A stretch of 64,000 nucleotides of DNA from Actinomycetospora straminea (GCF_028737255.1 NZ_JAQZAN010000017.1:94197-158196); one strand, 5' to 3'; shown: positions 24,109 to 32,418, counted from the stretch's first letter. The notes: a model not told the origin generated them from the sequence alone. Program-made: numbers and translations.

Positions 24109-25091
24109 GACTGGGGCTCCAGGACGCGGTCGGTGGTGGCGCGGCGGCGGGTGCCGCCGCGCAGGACGAGCAGGGTGCCGGCGACCGTCGCGGCGACGAG
24201 GACCGCGGCGGCGGCGAGGGTCGGCGCGTCGGGGGCGATGATCGACTGGCCGCGCAGCGCCTGCCAGGTCAGCAGCGCGGTCAGGCCCGCCCAGGCGGCG
24301 CCGGCGACGCCGACCAGCCGGGCGCGCACGGCGACGTCGCGGAGCCCGGGCCGCCGGGCGGCGAGGAGGAGCAGGGCGAGGGCGAGCAGCGGGAGGCCCT
24401 GCAGCGCGTGCAGGCCGACGAAGTGGGCGATGCGCAGGTCGCCGCCGGTGGTGCTCCAGCCGACGAGCGGCAGGCCCGCCCCGCCGTCGGGCACCCCGAC
24501 CGCGTGGGCGCCGGCCGTCGTCATCCGGCCCGTCTCCTGCGCCGCGGCGATCTGGGCGCCCGTCGGGCTGGTCATGAGGAAGGCGACGGCCATGCCCGCC
24601 AGCGTCACGACGAGGCCGAGGCGGACGGCCCACGCGGTGTCGGCGGCGAGGGTGCGCTCGCGCAGCAGCAGGACGCCGATGCCGGCCGTCGCCACCCACA
24701 GCACGACGATGGTGGTGCCCATGACCGCCCACACCGCGGTGTCGAGCGGGGTGGCGATGTTGAAGTGGCTGGCACGGCCGCGGAGCACCTGGCCGACGAT
24801 GGCGATCATCTCGATGGCGCCGGCGGTGGCGACGACCGCGCCGCCGCGTCGGGCCCACCGGCGGGTGCGGGGCGTGCTGACCAGCGAGATCATCCAGACG
24901 AGGGTGGCGGCGTAGAGGACGAAGCTGACGGAGAACTTGAGCGGCTTGGCCCAGATCGGCTGCCCACCCAGCAGGCGGGGGTCGAGCACGAGCCCCGCCA
25001 GGCACACGACCGCGAGCGCGGCCATGGCCGCGCCGAACGCGGAGAGGGCCCGGGACTCCCGGACCATCGAGCGGATAGTGACACTGTCCAT
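24105..25091 (-). CDS. Eight-helix integral membrane protein of unknown function
   Basis: 328 residues with about eight hydrophobic helices and no soluble domain. The first loop has PIWAKPLKFSVSFVLYA, and a later one WSTTGGDLRIAHFVGLHALQ with two histidines that might bind a metal or haem. I recognise it only as an uncharacterised actinobacterial family. The start ATG 25091 lies in the centre of a MerR dyad; ATG 25067 is an alternative that avoids it. It is divergent from the MerR gene and overlaps the DUF2834 gene, so the pair is probably the MerR target. Confidence 0.75.
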   Translation of the reverse strand: MDSVTIRSMVRESRALSAFGAAMAALAVVCLAGLVLDPRLLGGQPIWAKPLKFSVSFVLYAATLVWMISLVSTPRTRRWARRGGAVVATAGAIEMIAIVGQVLRGRASHFNIATPLDTAVWAVMGTTIVVLWVATAGIGVLLLRERTLAADTAWAVRLGLVVTLAGMAVAFLMTSPTGAQIAAAQETGRMTTAGAHAVGVPDGGAGLPLVGWSTTGGDLRIAHFVGLHALQGLPLLALALLLLAARRPGLRDVAVRARLVGVAGAAWAGLTALLTWQALRGQSIIAPDAPTLAAAAVLVAATVAGTLLVLRGGTRRRATTDRVLEPQS

Positions 25092-25112
25092 GTATGGAGA
25101 GTAGGACTATCC
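25073..25112. promoter_or_regulatory. MerR-type operator/promoter dyad
   Basis: A 40-bp dyad centred at 25092/25093: outer arms GGATAGT (25073) and ACTATCC (25106), inner arms TCCAT (25087) and ATGGA (25094). Fifteen of nineteen positions pair. It lies between the divergent membrane operon and the merR gene. A GTGACA at 25079 and GACTAT at 25105 could act as -35 and -10 with the long 20-bp spacer that MerR proteins untwist. Confidence 0.75.
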
Positions 25113-25138
25113 GAGTTGGCCGTCCAGAGGGGAGAGCG

Positions 25139-25792
25139 ATGCGGATCGGGGAACTGAGCCGCCGGACCGACGTGAGCGTGGCGTCGATCAAGTACTACCT
25201 GCGCGAGGGCCTCCTGCCGCCCGGCGAGCTGAGCAGCCCGAACCAGGCGCAGTACGACGACGCCCACGTCCGCCGGCTGCGCCTGATCCGTGCGCTCGTC
25301 GACGTCGGGGGCCTGACGATCGCCGGGGCGCGCGACGTGCTGGCCGCCGTCGACGACGAGCAGGTATCGCTGTACGCGGCCCTCGGTCGGGCGCAGGACG
25401 CGGTGATGACCCGGACCGAGCCCGTCGACGACGACGCCACCGCGCGGGCCGAGAAGGCCGTCGCCGAGATGGTCGAGCGGCGGGGCTGGACCACCTCGGA
25501 GACGAACCCGGGATGGCGGACGGCGGTCGACGTGCTCGCCGCACTCGACCGGCACGGGGGCGAGCGGGTCGCCGGGCTGCTCGACGTCTACGCCGGGGCC
25601 ATGGAGACGGTGGCCGAGCACGAGGTCGCGGCGGTCGTCGACACCGAGCAGCGCGAGCGGTCGATCGAGCGCGTGGTCACCGGCATCGTGCTCGGCGGCG
25701 CGCTGATCGCCGCGCTGCGGGGGATGGCCGAGCAGTCGGCGGCGGCGGCCCGGTACGGCGGCGGTGCGGCGCCGGGCGGCGGCGCGGTCTAG
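25139..25792 (+). CDS. MerR-family transcriptional regulator
   Basis: 217 residues. The N-terminal winged helix (MRIGELSRRTDVSVASIKYY then LREGLLPPGE) is standard MerR, followed by a coiled linker and a helical effector domain of about 130 residues lacking conserved cysteines, so a metal signal is unlikely and an organic ligand more likely. ATG 25139 has a GGGGAGAG ribosome site. The gene starts 27 bp beyond its probable dyad and is divergent from two membrane protein genes. The tail is Gly/Ala-rich. Confidence 0.9.
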   Translation: MRIGELSRRTDVSVASIKYYLREGLLPPGELSSPNQAQYDDAHVRRLRLIRALVDVGGLTIAGARDVLAAVDDEQVSLYAALGRAQDAVMTRTEPVDDDATARAEKAVAEMVERRGWTTSETNPGWRTAVDVLAALDRHGGERVAGLLDVYAGAMETVAEHEVAAVVDTEQRERSIERVVTGIVLGGALIAALRGMAEQSAAAARYGGGAAPGGGAV

Positions 25793-25802
25793 CGTCCGGC
25801 CC

Positions 25803-26696
25803 ATGGCTGCTCGGATCGACTTCCCGTCCCGCATCGGCGTCTGGTGGACCAGCGACACGTGGCCGATCCAGGACGCGCAGCAGGCCGCCCGCGACATCGA
25901 GGCGATGGGCTACGGCTCGCTGTTCTACGGCGAGGCCTACGGCAAGGAGACGCTGACGCAGGCCGGCGCGTTCCTCGCCGCCACCGACCGGCTCGTCGTC
26001 GGCACCGGCATCGCCAACATCCACGCCCGCGACCCCATCGCCGCCGAGAGCGGCGGGCGCACGCTCACCGCGCTTCACCCCGGGCGCTTCGTCCTCGGGC
26101 TCGGCGTGAGCCACGCGCCGCTGGTCGAGCGCGGGCGGGGCGGCACGTACTCCAAGCCGCTGGCGACGATGCGCGACTACCTGCAGCGCATGGCCGCGGT
26201 GCCCGAGCAGATCGAGCCCGGCGCCGGACGTCCGGCGCGGCTGGTCGCGGCGCTCGGGCCGAAGATGATCGAGCTCGCCGGCGCGGAGACCGACGGCGTG
26301 CACCCCTACCTCGTCACGCCGGAGCAGACCCGCGTCACGCGCGAGGCGCTCGGGCCCGACAGGTGGGTCGTCTCGGAGCAGGCGGTGGCGGTGGGGGGCG
26401 ACGAGGAGGACGCGATGCGCCGCGCCCACACCCACCTCGAGATCTACTCGGGCCTGCCGAACTACCGGAACTCCTGGCTGCGCCAGGGCTTCGAGGAGTC
26501 CGACATGCCGCGCGGGGGCTCCGACCGGCTCAAGAAGGCGCTGGTCGGGATGGGCGACATCGACACGATCGCGGCGTCGGTGACCGCGCACCTCGACGCC
26601 GGGGCCGACCACGTCCTGGTGCAGGCCCTCGGCGAGAACCCGATGGCCGACCCCCGCGACGACCTGCGCGAGCTGGCCGCCGCCCTGGGCTTGTGA
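25803..26696 (+). CDS. F420-dependent LLM-class oxidoreductase, TIGR03620-like
   Basis: 297-residue TIM-barrel of the luciferase-like monooxygenase superfamily. IGVWWTSDTWPIQDAQ at the N-terminus, GYGSLFYGEAYGKE, TGIANIHARDPIA and RFVLGLGVSHAPLVE mark the actinobacterial F420-dependent branch (TIGR03620). It probably uses reduced F420 for an oxidoreduction of unknown substrate in the cytosol. ATG 25803 is 10 bp after the MerR stop. The stop codon is formed by the left arm of a family B palindrome, and the C-terminus looks complete (DDLRELAAALGL). Confidence 0.9.
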   Translation: MAARIDFPSRIGVWWTSDTWPIQDAQQAARDIEAMGYGSLFYGEAYGKETLTQAGAFLAATDRLVVGTGIANIHARDPIAAESGGRTLTALHPGRFVLGLGVSHAPLVERGRGGTYSKPLATMRDYLQRMAAVPEQIEPGAGRPARLVAALGPKMIELAGAETDGVHPYLVTPEQTRVTREALGPDRWVVSEQAVAVGGDEEDAMRRAHTHLEIYSGLPNYRNSWLRQGFEESDMPRGGSDRLKKALVGMGDIDTIAASVTAHLDAGADHVLVQALGENPMADPRDDLRELAAALGL

Positions 26697-26732
26697 GTGA
26701 TTTTCCCGGCTATGGCCGGGAACATCACTCAC
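26693..26732. repeat. Palindrome family B, copy 2, between convergent genes
   Basis: A 40-nt inverted repeat: outer arms GTGAGTGAT and ATCACTCAC, inner arms TTCCCGGC and GCCGGGAA around TATG. Relative to copy 1 at 19007, many stem positions differ on both sides while the central GC(C/T)AT(A/G)GC, the length and the right flank GT(A/G)CGGG are kept. The left arm gives the stop of the F420 enzyme and the right arm that of the glyoxalase-fold gene. Confidence 0.85.
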
Positions 26733-27103
26733 GTGCGGGTGTCGGTGCGGATCGGGTGCCCGGGCGGGACCTCGACGAGGACGATCGCGCGGCCGTCGGG
26801 GTCGGCGATCCAGCACTCGTCGAGGCCCCAGAACTCCCGCCGGGGCTCGCGCGTCGGCGTGACGCCGCGGTCGCGGAGCTCGGCCACCGCGTCCGGCAGC
26901 GAGCGCACCTGCAACCACAGGGCGTCGTCGCCGATCGTCACCGCGCCCGCCCGGGAGAGCTCCAGGTAGCCGGTGCCGAGGAAGAACACCACGCCGCCGG
27001 GGAACTCCCGCGCCACCGCGAGGCCGAGCGTCTCGGCGTAGAAGCGCCGCGAGACCTCCCAGTCGCGCGGGCGTACGAGGATGCGGCTCGACAGGATCTC
27101 CAC
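26729..27103 (-). CDS. VOC/glyoxalase-fold protein
   Basis: 124-residue vicinal-oxygen-chelate domain with two beta-alpha-beta-beta-beta modules: VEILSSRILVRPRDWEVSRRF near the start (shortened) with YAETLGLAVARE, then GLDECWIADPDGRAIVLVE near the end. VOC proteins are metal-dependent lyases, dioxygenases or drug-binding proteins; the class is not deducible here. GTG 27103 follows CGGAGGG at a suitable distance. The stop codon is inside a palindromic repeat. The gene is divergent from the MFS exporter, 58 bp apart. Confidence 0.85.
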   Translation of the reverse strand: MEILSSRILVRPRDWEVSRRFYAETLGLAVAREFPGGVVFFLGTGYLELSRAGAVTIGDDALWLQVRSLPDAVAELRDRGVTPTREPRREFWGLDECWIADPDGRAIVLVEVPPGHPIRTDTRT

Positions 27104-27161
27104 GCTCGTCCCTCCGTCGGGGGTCACGATTGACCGGTCGGGCTCCGGGAAACTCGCAGGG

Positions 27162-29006
27162 GTGACTCCCGAGCCCGATCCCCGGCGCTGGCGTGCCCTC
27201 GCGGTCTGCCTCATCGCCGGGTTCATGACGCTGCTCGACGTCAGCATCGTCAACGTGGCCCTGCCGTCCATGCAGCGGGGCATCGGCGCGTCGGCGGCGG
27301 AGCTGTCGTGGGTGGTCTCGGGCTACGCGCTGACGTTCGGGCTCGTGCTCGTCGCGTCCGGGCGCCTCGGCGACGACCGCGGCCGCAAGAAGATGTTCAT
27401 GATCTCGCTGGCGCTGTTCACGATGACCAGCGCGGCCGCCGGGCTGGCGCCGGACGGGACGTGGCTCGTGGTGTTCCGCCTGCTGCAGGGCGCGGCCGGC
27501 GGCATGCTGAACCCGCAGGTCATCGGCTTCATCCAGCAGCTCTTCCAGGGCCGCGAGCGGGGCCGGGCGTTCGGCCTGTTCGGCGCCGCGATCGGCATCT
27601 CGACGGCCATCGGCCCGCTGCTCGGCGGCCTGCTGCTCGAGTGGGGCGGCGCGACCGACGGCTGGCGCTGGGTCTTCTACGTCAACGTGCCGATCGGGAT
27701 CGCGGCCCTGGCCCTCGGCGCCCGCCTGCTGCCGCGCGACACCGCGGCGGCGGAGGAGAAGCGGCCGCTCGACACGATCGGGGCGGTGCTGCTCGGCGGC
27801 GCGGTGGTCTCGCTCATGGTGCCGCTGGTGCTCTCCGAGCGGGACCCGGCGAGCGCGCCGTGGTGGCTCGTGGGCGTCGCCGCCGTCCTGCTCGTGGTCT
27901 TCGTGCTCTGGGAGCGCCGCGCCCGCCGGGCCCACGGCCACCCCCTGGTGGACTTCGCGCTGCTGCGCACCCGCAGCTACGCGCTGGGCACCTCGCTCGG
28001 CCTGCTCTACTTCGCGGGCTTCACCGCGATCTTCTTCGTCGTCACGCTCTTCCTGCAGAACGGGCGCGGCTACACCCCGCTCGAGGCCGGCCTGGCGCTG
28101 ACGCCGTTCGCGCTCGGCTCGGCGGTGTCCTCGGCGGTCGGCGGGCGGCTGGTGTCGCGGCTCGGCAAGCCGCTGGTCGTGGGCGGGCTCGTCGCCGTCG
28201 CGCTCGGGCTGGTCGCCGTCGACGTCGTCCTGCGCCTCGACCCGCAGCAGGTCGGCTGGGCGATCGCCGGGCCGCTGCTGCTCGCCGGCGTCGGCAGTGG
28301 GCTGGTGATCGCGCCGAACCAGACCCTCGCGCTCGAGGAGGTCCCCGCCCGGGAGGGCGGCACCGCCGCCGGGGTCCTGCAGACGGGCCAGCGCGTCGGC
28401 TCGGCCATCGGCATCTCCGCGGTCGGCGCGGTGTTCTTCGGCCAGCTCACGGCCACCGCCGGCGACTGGGCCCTGGCCATCAGCCGCGGGCTCGTCGGCG
28501 CGGTCGCGTTCGTGGTGCTCGCGCTCGTGCTCGGGGTGGTGGACCTGCTGTCCGACCGCCGGCGGCGCCGGAAGGCCGCCGCCGACACCGAGCGCGCCGC
28601 CGACACCGAGCGCTCCGCCGACACCGAGCGCGCCGCCGACGCCGACCCCTCCGGCGACGCCGGCGAGCCCGGCGACCACGGCGTGCCGCCGGTCGCCCAC
28701 GTGCCCCACGCCGACGGTCGCGGCGACGGTGCCGCCCCCGCCCTGCGCGGCCGGGTCACCGACGGTGGGGGCGGCGGGCTGCCGGGCGCGACGGTCACGC
28801 TCGTCGGCGACGGCCGGGAGGCCGCGGTCGCCACCACCGGCGACGACGGCGGCTTCCGGCTCGACCCCGGCGTCGCGGGCACGTTCCAGCTGGTCACGCG
28901 CGCCGAGGGCCACCGGCCCGAGGTCGCGTGGGTCGCGGTGCCGCCGTCCGGCGAGGTCGTCCGGGACGTCGTGCTGGACGCGCCGGAACGATCGACGGCC
29001 GGTTGA
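27162..29006 (+). CDS. DHA2-family MFS drug exporter fused to a carboxypeptidase-regulatory-like domain
   Basis: 614 residues. Residues 1-465 are a 14-helix EmrB/QacA transporter: the motif LLDVSIVNVALPSM in helix 1, LGDDRGRKKMF in loop 2-3 and GAAIGISTAIGPLLGGLL (motif C region). Residues 470-500 contain a charged 6-residue repeat encoded by an 18-bp tandem repeat (ADTERA three times). The last 90 residues form a beta-sandwich like CarboxypepD_reg (LRGRVTDGGGGGLPGATVTL, GDDGGFRLDPG, YxLxxxAEGH-like text). The tail is unusual for an exporter and would lie in the cytoplasm if the 14-helix topology holds. It may recognise a glycan or partner protein. Confidence 0.88.
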   Translation: MTPEPDPRRWRALAVCLIAGFMTLLDVSIVNVALPSMQRGIGASAAELSWVVSGYALTFGLVLVASGRLGDDRGRKKMFMISLALFTMTSAAAGLAPDGTWLVVFRLLQGAAGGMLNPQVIGFIQQLFQGRERGRAFGLFGAAIGISTAIGPLLGGLLLEWGGATDGWRWVFYVNVPIGIAALALGARLLPRDTAAAEEKRPLDTIGAVLLGGAVVSLMVPLVLSERDPASAPWWLVGVAAVLLVVFVLWERRARRAHGHPLVDFALLRTRSYALGTSLGLLYFAGFTAIFFVVTLFLQNGRGYTPLEAGLALTPFALGSAVSSAVGGRLVSRLGKPLVVGGLVAVALGLVAVDVVLRLDPQQVGWAIAGPLLLAGVGSGLVIAPNQTLALEEVPAREGGTAAGVLQTGQRVGSAIGISAVGAVFFGQLTATAGDWALAISRGLVGAVAFVVLALVLGVVDLLSDRRRRRKAAADTERAADTERSADTERAADADPSGDAGEPGDHGVPPVAHVPHADGRGDGAAPALRGRVTDGGGGGLPGATVTLVGDGREAAVATTGDDGGFRLDPGVAGTFQLVTRAEGHRPEVAWVAVPPSGEVVRDVVLDAPERSTAG

Positions 29007-29026
29007 GAACCCGGTACCGCGGGTAT
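29001..29026 (+). promoter_or_regulatory. SigB/SigF-like stress promoter
   Basis: GGTTG at 29001, a 15-bp spacer and GGGTAT at 29021 match the actinobacterial general-stress sigma consensus (GTTT-N15-GGGTA). It overlaps the MFS stop codon and lies 51 bp upstream of the CsbD gene. Confidence 0.65.
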
Positions 29027-29076
29027 CACACCCCACGCGAGGCGCCCAGCAGCGGCGCGCCCGGGGAGGAGGCCTC

Positions 29077-29250
29077 ATGTCGACGGAGAAGAAGACCGAC
29101 AACAAGATCCAGGAGTACAAGGGCAAGGTCAAGGAGTCGGTGGGCAAGGCCGTCGGCAACGAGAGCCTCGAGGCCGAGGGCAAGAAGGACCAGACCGCCG
29201 GCAGCCTCAAGAACGCCGGCGAGAAGGTCAAGGACGCCTTCCGCGACTGA
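29077..29250 (+). CDS. CsbD family stress-response protein
   Basis: 57-residue highly charged protein rich in Lys, Glu and Gly. KIQEYKGKVKESVGKAVGNE, then LEAEGKKDQTAG and NAGEKVKDAF follow the CsbD domain pattern, the name of which comes from sigma-B control in Bacillus. The function is unknown but these proteins accumulate under general stress. The strong GGGGAGGAGG ribosome site precedes ATG 29077. A SigB/SigF-like promoter upstream supports the same stress control here. It ends 31 bp before a convergent transporter gene. Confidence 0.92.
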   Translation: MSTEKKTDNKIQEYKGKVKESVGKAVGNESLEAEGKKDQTAGSLKNAGEKVKDAFRD

Positions 29251-29281
29251 CGCGCCCCCGCGCCGTCGCCCCTCGGAGCGC

Positions 29282-30142
29282 TCAGAGCCTCTTGAGGGGC
29301 GGCGGCGCGACGCCGTCGTCGCCCGACAGCGACGCCTGCGCGGGCGAGCGCGCCAGCACGACCACCCCGCCCAGCGCGAGCACCAGCCCCAGCACGAACC
29401 ACGGGATCCCGCCCGGCCGTACGCCGTCGCCCAGCGCGACGAGGCCCAGCAGGCCGGGCGCGAGGGTCTCGGTGACGGCCAGCACGGCCACCACGGGGCC
29501 GACCGCGCCGCGCCCCAGGGCCACCGTGTACAGCCCGAGCCCCAGCGCGGCGAACCCCAGCAGCGTCCACACCACCGGGTCGGTCGCCGCGGACCGCGCC
29601 ATCTCCCCGAGCGAGCCCTGCAGGTCGACCATCCGCACGGCCACCGCCGTCCCGCCGAAGGCCAGCCCGGCGAGGAACGAGACGAGCATCGCGCGGCGGC
29701 TGCGGATCGCCACCGGCACCGACACCACCAGCAGCACCCCGAACGTCGCCACCAGCGCGACCACGCCCGCGGTCGACGCGGTCACCCCCTGGTCGGTCAC
29801 GCTCGCGCTGGCGACGAGCAGCGCGAGCCCGACGACGTTCGCGGCGGCGGCGGCCAGGTCGATGCGGCGCAGCGGGGTGTCGAAGACCCAGTGCGACGCC
29901 ACGACCGTGATGGCGACCTGCCCGGTGACGATCGCCTGCACCGCGACGATCGGCATGAACCGCAGCGCGAGGACGGTGAGCACCCAGCCGCCGATGTCCA
30001 GCGCCAGGCCGCCGAGGTACATGGGGTGCAGCACGACGGTCGCCGGGCGGCTGGCACGGCGGGCCGCGCTCGCCTCGAGCAGCGCGGCGCCGGCGTTGGC
30101 GCCCGCCGCCGCCAGCGCGGCGAGCAGCCCCAGGAGGAGCAC
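29282..30142 (-). CDS. DMT-superfamily (EamA-like) membrane transporter
   Basis: 286 residues, nearly all hydrophobic, with nine to ten helices in two related halves. LLGLLAALAAAGANAGAALL opens the protein and HPMYLGGLALDIGGWVLTVL, AIVTGQVAITVVASHWVF and PWFVLGLVLALGGVVVLA follow. This is the drug/metabolite exporter pattern found in many actinobacteria; the substrate is unknown. GTG 30142 is the first codon of a long hydrophobic helix. It is divergent from the PAP2 gene, 75 bp apart. Confidence 0.82.
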   Translation of the reverse strand: MLLLGLLAALAAAGANAGAALLEASAARRASRPATVVLHPMYLGGLALDIGGWVLTVLALRFMPIVAVQAIVTGQVAITVVASHWVFDTPLRRIDLAAAAANVVGLALLVASASVTDQGVTASTAGVVALVATFGVLLVVSVPVAIRSRRAMLVSFLAGLAFGGTAVAVRMVDLQGSLGEMARSAATDPVVWTLLGFAALGLGLYTVALGRGAVGPVVAVLAVTETLAPGLLGLVALGDGVRPGGIPWFVLGLVLALGGVVVLARSPAQASLSGDDGVAPPPLKRL

Positions 30143-30217
30143 GCACCCAGTCTGCCTTGGGATGATCGGGCCGGGCAGCGTCGTCCCCGGCGCGTCGCCC
30201 CCGCCGGAGGAGGTCAC

Positions 30218-31009
30218 GTGGCCCTCGACGCCACCGCCGTGTCGCTGATCGTGCTCGGCCTGCTGCTCGGTGTGGCGGTGCTCGCCGACCGTCTGGCGGG
30301 CGGGGCGCTCGCCGACGTGCCGGGCGCGTTGCGCGACCTCGCCGTCGTCGCCGTGCTCGTCGTGGCCGCGGGCCTGGTGTTCGCGCTGGTCGCGACGGAC
30401 GAGGCGCTCGCGGCCGCCGACGGCCCGGTGCTCGGGTGGGTCCTCGGCGTCCGCACGCCCGGGCTGACGACGACGGCCGAGGTCGTGTCGCTGGTCGGCG
30501 GCACGGTCGGCACCGGGGGGCTGGCGGTCGTGTCGGCCGTCGTGCTGTTCGCGCGGGGCATGCGCCGCACCGCGGTCATCTGGGTCGTCGGCGTCGCCGT
30601 CGGGGCCCTGACGATCCGGCTGGTGAAGCTCGCCGTCGAGCGCCCGCGCCCGCCCGAGGTGTCCCGCCTCGCCGAGGAGACGACGGCGTCGCTGCCGTCC
30701 GGACACGCGTTGATGTCCGCGCTCGGACTGGGGCTCACGGCCGCCGCGGTGGTCGCGCTGGCCGTCGGGACGCCCCACGAGCGCCTGGTGCGCCGGCTCG
30801 CGGTCGCGCTGGCGGTCCTCGGGGCACTCGTCATCGGCGCGAGCCGGGTCTACCTCGGGGTGCACTGGACCACCGACGTCCTCGCCGGCTGGCTGCTCGG
30901 TGCCACGCTGGCCCTGACGTGCGTGACCCTCGCCCGCGTGCTCGACGCCCGCGCCCGGCTCGGTGACGGCAGAGACAACCCAGCGGTGGTGTCTCAGCCT
31001 GCGGAGTGA
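30218..31009 (+). CDS. PAP2-family membrane phosphatase
   Basis: 263-residue type-2 phosphatidic acid phosphatase / haloperoxidase fold with six helices. The three active-site motifs are in order: KLAVERPRPP (KX6RP), PSGHA (with the acid histidine) and SRVYLGVHWTTD (SRX5HX3D with the nucleophile histidine). It likely dephosphorylates a lipid phosphate such as undecaprenyl diphosphate or phosphatidic acid at the outer face of the membrane. GTG 30218 has a GGAGGAGG ribosome site. The end of the coding region contains a GAGACA/TGTCTC hairpin that could help terminate transcription. Confidence 0.92.
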   Translation: MALDATAVSLIVLGLLLGVAVLADRLAGGALADVPGALRDLAVVAVLVVAAGLVFALVATDEALAAADGPVLGWVLGVRTPGLTTTAEVVSLVGGTVGTGGLAVVSAVVLFARGMRRTAVIWVVGVAVGALTIRLVKLAVERPRPPEVSRLAEETTASLPSGHALMSALGLGLTAAAVVALAVGTPHERLVRRLAVALAVLGALVIGASRVYLGVHWTTDVLAGWLLGATLALTCVTLARVLDARARLGDGRDNPAVVSQPAE

Positions 31010-31057
31010 CGCCCGCTCGGGTGGCCGACGGACGGGCGGACACGTACCGGCGCCCGA

Positions 31058-31087
31058 TTGCTCCGTCCGAGATGATCTGCCTACGCT
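31058..31087 (+). promoter_or_regulatory. Possible promoter of the FAD-monooxygenase-like gene
   Basis: TTGCTC at 31058-31063, an 18-bp spacer and TACGCT at 31082-31087 form a fair housekeeping-type -35/-10 pair, 32 bp before the start GTG 31120. Confidence 0.4.
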
Positions 31088-31119
31088 TGTCTCGTCCGCG
31101 CGGGTGAACGAGGTGAGCC

Positions 31120-32397
31120 GTGGTTGCCGTACCGCTGCTCGTGCTCGGCTCCCGGTTCGGGGGGCTGGCCACGGCCCTCTTCCTCGCCCACCAGGGCTTC
31201 CCCGTGCACGTGCTCGAGCGCGACCGCCCGGAGGACGTCGACCGCGGGCTGGCGGTCCTCACGCCCGCCGCCCTGCGGGAGCTCGCGGCCCTCGGGCTCG
31301 CCGACCGCCTCGCCGCGCAGGCCTGGGAGCCGCGCCGCCTCGCCCACGCCGACGCCGACTCCGGCGCGGTGCTGCGGGTGACCGAGCTCGGCCCCGTGGT
31401 GCGCGCCCGCTTCGGCCGGCCGTACCTCCTGGCCCCGCACGCCGCCGTGCGCGCGCTCCTCGTGGCGGCCTGCGCGGCCGACGAGATGATCACCGTCACC
31501 TACGGGCGCAGCGCCGTGTCGGTCGAGGACCTCGGTGACGCCGTGCTCGTCACCGACGACACCGGCGTGCGCTACCGCGCCGAGGCCGTCATCGGCGCCG
31601 ACGGGCCGGGCAGCCCGGTGCGCCCGCACCTCGGCGGCGGGCACGTGCTCTCCAGCCCGTACCTCGTGCACCGCGGGTCGGGGCCGGCGCCGCCCGACGG
31701 GCTGCTGCGGCTCTGGTCGTCGCCGACCCTGCACGTCACGCAGTCGGCGCTCCCGGACGGGTACGGCGCGACGGGCGAGGTGTCGGTGACCGTGCGGGTC
31801 GACGCCCTCGAGGACATGCACCGCGACGGGGTCACGGCCGTGGTCCGCCGGCTGCTGGCCCGCGCGGCGCCGGAGGTCCGCGAGGCCGTGGGCGACGCGG
31901 TCGTCACCGGGCCCTCGCGCGTGCACCGCCACCACGCCCCGCTCGAGCGCGGCGCCCGGCACCGGCTCACCGTCGTCGGTGGGGCGGCGCAGCCGATGCT
32001 GCCGCACACGGCGCAGTCGGTGGCGACGGAGATCGTCGACGCAGCGACGCTCGGGCGGGCGTTCGACCACGCCGACGGGCGCATCGTCCCGGCGCTGGAG
32101 GAGTACGCGTCCGTGCGGGGCGTGCCCCGCGCCGCGGTCGCCCGCCGCGCCGCGGACTTCGCGACGCTCTGCCACGCCGACGGCCTCGTGCGCCGGATGC
32201 GCGACCGCCTGTGGCGCGCCGCGGCCGTCGACGCCACCGCGGCCGTCGTCGGCGCGTCCCGCCCGGGACCGTCCGGCGGCGGGCCGCCCGGGTCCGACGG
32301 CGACCACCGGCCCGGCCTGGTGGTGAGCCCGGCGCGGGAGCCCGACACCGTCGGCCCGCCCACCGGTCCGGGTCCGGCGGGCCCCATCGCCGGCTGA
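31120..32397 (+). CDS. FAD-dependent monooxygenase-like protein with altered flavin motifs
   Basis: 425 residues. The overall plan of a class A flavin monooxygenase is present: an N-terminal Rossmann fold, VIGADGPGSPVRPHL in the middle (the GD motif region) and a second FAD contact near residue 290. Yet key positions differ. The dinucleotide motif reads GSRFGG instead of GxGxxG, and the usual GDAAH motif reads GGAAQP. The protein may bind FAD differently or not at all. The last 45 residues are Pro/Gly-rich and disordered. GTG 31120 follows GAGGTGAG. It precedes a hydrolase gene by 21 bp. Confidence 0.78.
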   Translation: MVAVPLLVLGSRFGGLATALFLAHQGFPVHVLERDRPEDVDRGLAVLTPAALRELAALGLADRLAAQAWEPRRLAHADADSGAVLRVTELGPVVRARFGRPYLLAPHAAVRALLVAACAADEMITVTYGRSAVSVEDLGDAVLVTDDTGVRYRAEAVIGADGPGSPVRPHLGGGHVLSSPYLVHRGSGPAPPDGLLRLWSSPTLHVTQSALPDGYGATGEVSVTVRVDALEDMHRDGVTAVVRRLLARAAPEVREAVGDAVVTGPSRVHRHHAPLERGARHRLTVVGGAAQPMLPHTAQSVATEIVDAATLGRAFDHADGRIVPALEEYASVRGVPRAAVARRAADFATLCHADGLVRRMRDRLWRAAAVDATAAVVGASRPGPSGGGPPGSDGDHRPGLVVSPAREPDTVGPPTGPGPAGPIAG

Positions 32398-32418
32398 GTC
32401 CCGGCAGGATGCCTGCCC

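Noticed and set aside
25677..30146. Minus-strand open frame of about 1,490 codons
   Set aside because: It runs antisense to five well-supported genes, is rich in Arg, Ala, Gly and Pro, and has no family motif. It is an artefact of high GC.
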